A stretch of DNA of 64,000 nt. It comes from CAYOXM01 sp964407925 (GTDB lineage Bacteria; Patescibacteriota; Patescibacteriia; SG8-24). A program made the translations under genes and the position numbers. This document shows, piece after piece, positions 59,441 through 64,000 of the stretch. The stretch is taken from contig CAYOXM010000004.1 of assembly GCA_964407925.1 (NCBI GenBank), forward strand, positions 1 through 64,000, read 5' to 3'. The stretch's first letter is position 1; each line of letters begins with the position of its first letter. Below the pieces are notes generated by a model, which saw nothing but the letters and a program-made list of their open reading frames with translations, made no database searches and was not told the origin of the DNA.

Positions 59441-60403
59441 TCAGTCGTCGATCTGGTCGTCCGCCTCGTCGTCATCGTCGAAGATGACGCGGGCGATCGA
59501 GCGATTCAGCGAGATGACTTCGAAAGGAGCGAGCTTCTCCACCTTGGCGGCGGTCTTGGGGCAGGAATCCGTGATCCACACCTTGGTAAATCCGGCATTC
59601 AGGAATTTCTTCCATGAGTCCTTCGGACAGCTGGCATGCGTCGCGAAGGCGCTCACCTTCGACGCGCCCGCGTCGAGGAGCGCCTTGCCGCACTCGATGG
59701 TCGTGCCGCCGGACTTGATGATGTCGTCGACGATGACCACGTGACGGCCGCGCACCTCGCCCTCGCGGACCGTGACGATGCGCCTGTCGCCGTCACGGAC
59801 CTTGTCGCAGATCACGAGAGGAAACGCGCGGTCGCCCTTCTTCGATCCGTCGAACATCGCCTTGAACCGCTTCCAGGCGCCGATGTCGGGAAACGCGATC
59901 GACACGTCTTCGCCCTCGAGCGCGGTCTTCAGGTACTTCGTGCCGGTCTTGTACCGGGTCACGACGTTGTCGCCGAAGTAGTGCCGCTGGCCGAGCGCGT
60001 GGATGTCGTAGAGCACGACCTCCACGGGACCGCTCCGGCAGAGCGGCGTGGCGGAAAGCATCCGCGCGAACGTCTTCGCGGTGACCACTTGGCTTTCGGT
60101 GTCGCCGCGCTCGAGCGTCCCGGTCGGGTAGTACGGCATGATCACCTTGATCTCCCTCGCGCCGAGGCGAGGCAAGGTATAGATGACGCTCAGCTGGCCG
60201 AAGACGTCCTCGACCGAGTCGAACGAGGCGAGAAAGGCGGCGCGCTTCTGGCGGATGCGCTCCTCCTTGCCGACGAAGACGTTCGGCCACCCGTCCTCGA
60301 ACGTCTTCCAGGAAATCTTGCCAAGGTGGATCTTGTCGTTCGCCTCGCAGATCTTCTGCGCGAGGCCCTTCATCTGCGGGCAGTGGAAAAGGACCGCTTC
60401 CAT
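59441..60403 (-). CDS. prs: Class III-type ribose-phosphate pyrophosphokinase
   Basis: Makes PRPP, the ribosyl donor for the next gene's reaction. The 320-residue protein looks like plant-type class III enzymes: SWKTFEDGWPNVFV (31-44), FGQLSVIYTLPRLG, LYDIHALGQRHYFGD (131-145), FPDIGAWKRF, CDKVRDGDRRIV and VVIVDDIIKSGGTTIECG as the PRPP loop (222-239), ending WITDSCPKT ... APFEVISLNRSIA. Class III enzymes are phosphate-independent and accept several NTPs. A poly-Asp tail (DDDDEADDQIDD) ends it. AGGAGG fixes the start at 60403. Confidence 0.9.
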   Translation of the reverse strand: MEAVLFHCPQMKGLAQKICEANDKIHLGKISWKTFEDGWPNVFVGKEERIRQKRAAFLASFDSVEDVFGQLSVIYTLPRLGAREIKVIMPYYPTGTLERGDTESQVVTAKTFARMLSATPLCRSGPVEVVLYDIHALGQRHYFGDNVVTRYKTGTKYLKTALEGEDVSIAFPDIGAWKRFKAMFDGSKKGDRAFPLVICDKVRDGDRRIVTVREGEVRGRHVVIVDDIIKSGGTTIECGKALLDAGASKVSAFATHASCPKDSWKKFLNAGFTKVWITDSCPKTAAKVEKLAPFEVISLNRSIARVIFDDDDEADDQIDD

Positions 60404-60440
60404 CGTGTTCCCTCCTGACTGATGTCGCACGTGCACACTT

Positions 60441-60513
60441 CCGCGTTTCGTCCTCGGCAGCCGACGACCGTCGGCAACCGAGGAAAAACGCGGAGACGGC
60501 AGACCGTCTCCGC
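60441..60513 (-). promoter_or_regulatory. Two overlapping hairpins after pncB, attenuator-like
   Basis: A terminator-type hairpin GCGGAGACGG/CCGTCTCCGC with a T-run (60484-60513) shares eight bases (60486-60493) with a longer nested palindrome (60441-60493, arms CCGCGTTT, CCTCGG, CCGACG and complements). Both cannot form at once, so read-through into prs could depend on which folds. Confidence 0.5.
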
Positions 60514-60518
60514 GCGGC

Positions 60519-61781
60519 TCATACCACGCACTCGCGCCGTTCTACGTTGGCGTACCCGAAAATCTTTTTGAAGAGATCGACGGTCGCCGCGTCGCCCGAG
60601 GCCTTGTCGAGATTGTTCGACAGCTTCACGAGCGGATGCCCGTTGGCCTCGGTCGCCTTCACGACGAACGAACCGAACGTCGGCAGTCCCGTGTCGTTCG
60701 AGAGCGTCGTCCCCCATCCCGGCTTCATCGCCTTGAAGCGATTGCGAAAGGTGAGATGGAGCGCGATGACCGAATCGACGTCGAGCCCGTCGGTCGGGTT
60801 CAGGACCTTCGTCCGCGGGTCGACGCCGTGCGACCTGAGGTACGCCTCGAGCATCTCTCCCTCGTGGAACGGATTGCCCGAGTCGACCTTGTAGACGTTC
60901 CAGGCCGCGGCGCGTTCGGCGCCGAAGTCCTCGAAGAACGCCTTGGAGCCGTACGTGTCGAGCACCGCCGTGCTCCAGCGCGGGCCGAACGTCGCCATCC
61001 AGTCGTCCATGAACTTCATGTGCGACGCGCGGATTTCCGCCCGGAGTCCCCAGTGGATGCCGGAATAGACCATCGGGCCTTGATGCGCGAACGTGCCGAT
61101 GACCGGCCAGCCGAGTTCCTTGGCCATCCAGACGTGCGAGATGCCGGCCAGTTGTCCGGGGATTTCCCGGACGAGCGTCTCGTCGATGAACCGCGACAGT
61201 TCGTAGCTGAATTGCCGCCGCAGGCCGAACTCCCCGAACTGGAGGTCCGGGTACTGCCGCAGGAGCTCGATCTTGCGACCGAGCCTGCGGCCGGCCTCGG
61301 CCCAGAGCCGGCGTTCCGTGACGCCATGCTGACGCATCACCCACTCGCCGTTCAGCTTGGTGATGATCGGCAGGATGAAGGTTTCCCAGTCCATGCCGTC
61401 GCACCAGGCGCCATGCGGCTCGATGCGATATGTCGGCCCGTCGGGCGACGCGACCTTCTCGATGTCGATCGCCGACAGCCAGTTCGTCTGGAGATAGCCG
61501 AGATACTCGTCGGGCAGGAAGCCGTTCGGGACGCCGACGCCGAACTTGGCGCGGAGCCACTCGATTTCCTCCGCCGTGTAGGCGAGACGGCTGACATGCC
61601 CGATCTCCTCGCGGAGCCGGCCCTCGTCAATGCGTTCGCCGAGCACGATGCCCTTGGAGCGGTTCTTGAATCCCCAGCGGACGTGGACGTCGCGATGCCG
61701 CAGCCAGGCGAAGTAGCCCATGGTGACGTAGTACCAGTCCTTCTGCAGGCGGCTGCTCACGATCGGCTTGTCGTTGGTCAT
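60519..61781 (-). CDS. pncB: Nicotinate phosphoribosyltransferase, divergent PncB type
   Basis: Joins nicotinate to PRPP to give nicotinate mononucleotide. The 420-residue protein follows the E. coli PncB order: KDWYYVTMGYFAWLRHRDVHV at the start, a catalytic-region IGTFAHQGPMVYSG, FFEDFGAERAAAW, a VDSGNP segment where PncB has HDSGDP, and VVKATEANGHPLVKLSNN. Several sites differ from the classical enzyme (NPTDGLD for SDNLD, WGTTL for GIGTRL), so nicotinate versus nicotinamide use should not be taken as certain. GGAGG lies before the ATG. Confidence 0.87.
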   Translation of the reverse strand: MTNDKPIVSSRLQKDWYYVTMGYFAWLRHRDVHVRWGFKNRSKGIVLGERIDEGRLREEIGHVSRLAYTAEEIEWLRAKFGVGVPNGFLPDEYLGYLQTNWLSAIDIEKVASPDGPTYRIEPHGAWCDGMDWETFILPIITKLNGEWVMRQHGVTERRLWAEAGRRLGRKIELLRQYPDLQFGEFGLRRQFSYELSRFIDETLVREIPGQLAGISHVWMAKELGWPVIGTFAHQGPMVYSGIHWGLRAEIRASHMKFMDDWMATFGPRWSTAVLDTYGSKAFFEDFGAERAAAWNVYKVDSGNPFHEGEMLEAYLRSHGVDPRTKVLNPTDGLDVDSVIALHLTFRNRFKAMKPGWGTTLSNDTGLPTFGSFVVKATEANGHPLVKLSNNLDKASGDAATVDLFKKIFGYANVERRECVV

Positions 61782-61897
61782 GTCTCCTCCAAAATCGGGG
61801 CGTGGTATGGATTGTAACGATCAGGCTTGATCTTCCGCGGGCGACCGGATGTCACCGGCGGAAGAAGAAGGGCAAGCGCGAGGCTTGCCGTGCCGCG
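61782..61897 (-). other. GNAT-pncB gap
   Basis: A 116-base gap with a hairpin GGCAAGC/GCTTGCC (about 61870-61888) followed by a CTTCTTCTTCC tract that may end GNAT transcripts, and TACAAT (61811-61816) about 30 bases before the pncB ATG as a possible -10. Confidence 0.45.
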
Positions 61898-62419
61898 CTA
61901 GGCGGCGAGCGCGTTCCATTCGCTGCGGAGCATCGACATGCGCACCATGTCGTGATACACGCCGTCGAGCAGGTACTCCTGGCGAAGGACGCCCTCCTGG
62001 ACGAAGCCCATCTTGGCGTACGTCGTCCGTGAACGGACGTTCTCGACGAAAACGTTCAGGTAGACCTTGTTGAGGTCGAGCTGCGTGGGATCGAAGGCCA
62101 CGGCGAGCGCCGCGCTGATCGCCGCCCTGCCATACCCCTTGCCGCGGTCATCCTTCCGGAAGACGAGCAGGCCGAGACGGGCGGTGCGAAGGTGCTCGTC
62201 GATCTCATGGAGGCCGACCGTGCCGACGAGGACGCCGTCGGCATCCACGCCCCACAGCCGCTCGGCGGGATTCGCGAGCACCTTTTCGAGGTATGCGCGC
62301 TGCCGTGGGACCGTCACCGGCGCGGAGAAGAACTTGAGGTTCCTCGTCGCCCCGGGATCGAGCGCGTCGACCATGCGCGCGGCGTCATCCGCACTCACGG
62401 GAACCAACCGGATCGTCAT
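61898..62419 (-). CDS. GNAT acetyltransferase (RimJ/RimL-like)
   Basis: A 173-residue acetyl-CoA-dependent N-acetyltransferase. The acetyl-CoA loop is DRGKGYGRAAI, and the pattern VYLNVFVENVRSRTTYAKMGF is typical of the RimJ/RimL branch that acetylates protein N-termini or small molecules. The start MTIRLVPVSADDAARM has GGAGG nearby. It lies 11 bases after nadD-nadK and before pncB, so it belongs to the NAD cluster by position; whether it modifies a cluster protein is not known. Confidence 0.9.
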   Translation of the reverse strand: MTIRLVPVSADDAARMVDALDPGATRNLKFFSAPVTVPRQRAYLEKVLANPAERLWGVDADGVLVGTVGLHEIDEHLRTARLGLLVFRKDDRGKGYGRAAISAALAVAFDPTQLDLNKVYLNVFVENVRSRTTYAKMGFVQEGVLRQEYLLDGVYHDMVRMSMLRSEWNALAA

Positions 62420-62430
62420 GGCTTCCTCCT

Positions 62431-63819
62431 TCACGGAAACAGGTCTTCGGCGAGTTTTGCCGCCATGTCGCGATGCGGCGAGAAGGCGATCTCGACCGAG
62501 GCCACGCGACTCGGCCGAATGCGCATCGCGCAGACTTCGCCGCGGTCCTGGCCGTCGACGAACGCGCGGATCGGACGCTTCCGGAAATCGAGCGATGCGA
62601 TCTCGACCGACGAATCGAGCGAGAGCGGCGCCGACTTCCAGCCGCGCGGCGAGAACACGTTGTTGCCGACGATGAGCCAGCCGCGCGTGTCGACGAGGAG
62701 CGGCGTCGCGCCCATCGAGCGCGCGTAACCGGTGGAACCGGCCGCGGTGCTCACGAGCGCGCCATCCGCGACGAGCTTTTCGATGCGCGCGTGGCCGTCG
62801 ACTTTCACCTCGAGCCAGGCGCACTGCCCGGTGCCGCAGGCGACCCACGCGTCGTTGAACGCGTAGGAGCCGAAACGGTCGCCGCGCAGGTCCTGGCACT
62901 CGACGTAAAGCTGCGGGAGCTGCTGCACGCGGAGACTGTCGAAGAAGAAGCCGGGATCCTGCAGGTCGTCGTCGATCTCGTTCAGCAGATATCCGCGGTG
63001 TCCCGCGTTCAGCCCGACGAACGGCAGGCGGCGACGCCAGTGCTTGCGGATGGCCCGCAGCATGGTGCCGTCGCCGCCGATGGCGACGAAGCAGTTGGCC
63101 GAATCTTCCGTCGTCGCGATGCCGGACAGCCGTTCTGCCAGCGCCTTCGCGCGCGGATTGCGCTCGTCGACGAAGACGAACGGTCGCGGGTCACCGAGGC
63201 GCAAGGTCGTCGTCTGCGACGGCGTGCCGCCGCGGTACAGGTTGTACCGCTCCATGTAGGCCGCGACCTCCGGGACGACCCGGTCGGCATACGGTTGCCG
63301 CCGGAACGCCCGTTCGCGGACGTCAGTGCTCGAACCGCCGTTCATGCCGTCGATCACGATGCGCTGCGGCGGGAGGTCTGCGGGGTTGCAGGGGAAGTCG
63401 TTGCGCGTCATCACGACGAAGCGGCAGGTACGCCACAGGCGCTCCCCCTCCTCCCACTGCCGCTGGATGGGCGACTGCCCGTCCTTGCCGCCGGCAATCA
63501 GGTCCGTGCCGACCACGTGCCAGATTTCGCCGCCTTCTCGCAAACCGTACAGCTCGTCGAGCCGGTGGGTCTTCGTGAAGGTGGCGTGCTCGAGGTCGAA
63601 CAAGTCGACCTGCGCCTTGGGGATGCCGCGGAAGGTCAGGTCCGCCATCACCGCCCGATGGACGGGCTCGATGTCGTTGGTCTGCTCCTTGTCCGGGCGC
63701 GGCCCGCACGGGATGACGATGATCTTTTCGAAATGCGGGACGAGCGCCGCGGCGACGTCGCGATGATGCGCCGCCGACGGGTTGAAACTCCCGCCGAACA
63801 GGGCGACTTTTGCGGTCAT
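62431..63819 (-). CDS. Fused NadD-NadK protein
   Basis: A 462-residue fusion of two NAD enzymes. Residues 1-195 are a nicotinate-mononucleotide adenylyltransferase: GGSFNPSAAHH (9-19) and SSTDVRERAF (163-172). The first His of the bacterial HxGH motif is Ala, as in eukaryotic-type enzymes that keep only the second His. Residues 205-462 are an NAD kinase with GGDGTM (248-253, D250), GLNAGHRGYL, NDAW (322-325) and GSTGY (361-365). The two activities bracket NadE in the pathway. AAGAGG precedes the ATG. This is the first gene of the cluster in view. Confidence 0.9.
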   Translation of the reverse strand: MTAKVALFGGSFNPSAAHHRDVAAALVPHFEKIIVIPCGPRPDKEQTNDIEPVHRAVMADLTFRGIPKAQVDLFDLEHATFTKTHRLDELYGLREGGEIWHVVGTDLIAGGKDGQSPIQRQWEEGERLWRTCRFVVMTRNDFPCNPADLPPQRIVIDGMNGGSSTDVRERAFRRQPYADRVVPEVAAYMERYNLYRGGTPSQTTTLRLGDPRPFVFVDERNPRAKALAERLSGIATTEDSANCFVAIGGDGTMLRAIRKHWRRRLPFVGLNAGHRGYLLNEIDDDLQDPGFFFDSLRVQQLPQLYVECQDLRGDRFGSYAFNDAWVACGTGQCAWLEVKVDGHARIEKLVADGALVSTAAGSTGYARSMGATPLLVDTRGWLIVGNNVFSPRGWKSAPLSLDSSVEIASLDFRKRPIRAFVDGQDRGEVCAMRIRPSRVASVEIAFSPHRDMAAKLAEDLFP

Positions 63820-64000
63820 TGCGCACCTCTTGGATGGAGGTCAAGGAACGTTTGCCGCAAGCGACATGCTTGCGGCAAGAGAGCTTGCGCCGACGCCGCC
63901 GTCAGCGGAAATTCTCTGAAAAGATATCCGAGGACGGACCGCGCACGGCGGTCCGCCCCGGGGTCGTGACGAAAGGGATCACTTTGCCGCGAGCTGGTCG
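63820..64000 (-). other. Region upstream of nadD-nadK, with a possible gene end
   Basis: Holds a hairpin TTGCCGCAAGC/GCTTGCGGCAA (63850-63876) and, farther up, GGACCGC/GCGGTCC. A minus-strand frame ending DQLAAK before a TGA at 63979-63981 may be the C-terminus of another gene cut by the edge, but a second open frame runs past it, so no call is made. Confidence 0.3.

Noticed and set aside
59441..61781. prs and pncB read as the phage NAD-reconstitution pair (Adps and Namat)
   Set aside because: The Prs resembles class III PRPP synthetase along its length and the partner follows PncB; NadD, NadE and NadK neighbours complete the ordinary route. The alternative is not excluded but has less support.

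Overview
The window is GC-rich, gene-dense bacterial DNA with almost every gene on the minus strand. Several traits point to a member of the Patescibacteria (CPR) or a similar reduced, probably single-membrane bacterium: a type IV pilus locus without secretin, large secreted cysteine-rich proteins with MopE-type DNDxDG repeats and GWAWSxxIGW repeats, Gmad2 and thrombospondin-like surface proteins, a bacteriohemerythrin, and salvage rather than de novo routes for cofactors. TGA is an ordinary stop here. This assignment is an inference; no rRNA or ribosomal protein is present to test it.

Layout. 1-5.5 kb: a Lys/Ala-rich gene start, dnaG, a MYG1/DHH-like protein and three surface or membrane proteins. 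5.6-6.3 kb: tRNA-Ser(GGA) and a bacteriohemerythrin on the plus strand. 6.3-8.1 kb: an uncharacterised three-gene module with a MotA/TolQ/ExbB-like channel. 8.1-10.3 kb: tgt with the queuosine salvage gene qng1. 10.3-19.7 kb: a tightly packed run ligA-gatC-gatA-Zn protein-HEPN-like-ubiB-lgt-doxX-speE. 19.8-31 kb: a full pilus assembly operon (pilM N O, small protein, pilB, receiver, pilC, two near-duplicate pilins, pilD, four minor pilins). 31-37 kb: two large secreted repeat proteins. 37-43 kb: rnhA, recJ, lepA with a 48-residue membrane peptide, murJ. 43-50 kb: an energy module, 2-oxoacid:ferredoxin oxidoreductase (four subunits), mgtE, pduL and ackA. 50-56 kb: Rieske protein, glycosyltransferase, two RNA methyltransferases, era, a LOG protein, a DoxX-like protein. 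56-64 kb: a secreted cysteine protease followed by an NAD(P) salvage cluster.

How the genes work together. The ferredoxin oxidoreductase, PduL and AckA form a path from a 2-oxoacid through acyl-CoA and acyl-phosphate to ATP. The last 7 kb encode PRPP supply (a plant-like class III Prs), nicotinate phosphoribosyltransferase, a fused NadD-NadK protein and glutamine-dependent NadE, which together would convert nicotinate to NADP. Qng1 and a Tgt carrying a Gly at the substrate-specificity position suggest use of queuine scavenged from other organisms. Pili and surface proteins would mediate contact with those organisms.

Expression signals. At least eight genes have a TATAnT-like box only 6-12 bases before the start codon, which suggests leaderless mRNAs; the NAD cluster instead has strong AGGAGG-type ribosome binding sites and a hairpin in most of its gaps. 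Six gene junctions have the identical form TGATATG, and about eight overlap as ATGA. Three intergenic purine/pyrimidine inverted-repeat elements share a core, and a fourth similar tract seems to encode the start of a minor pilin. No transposase, integrase, CRISPR array or rRNA was seen, and no gene-free stretch exceeds 300 bases.
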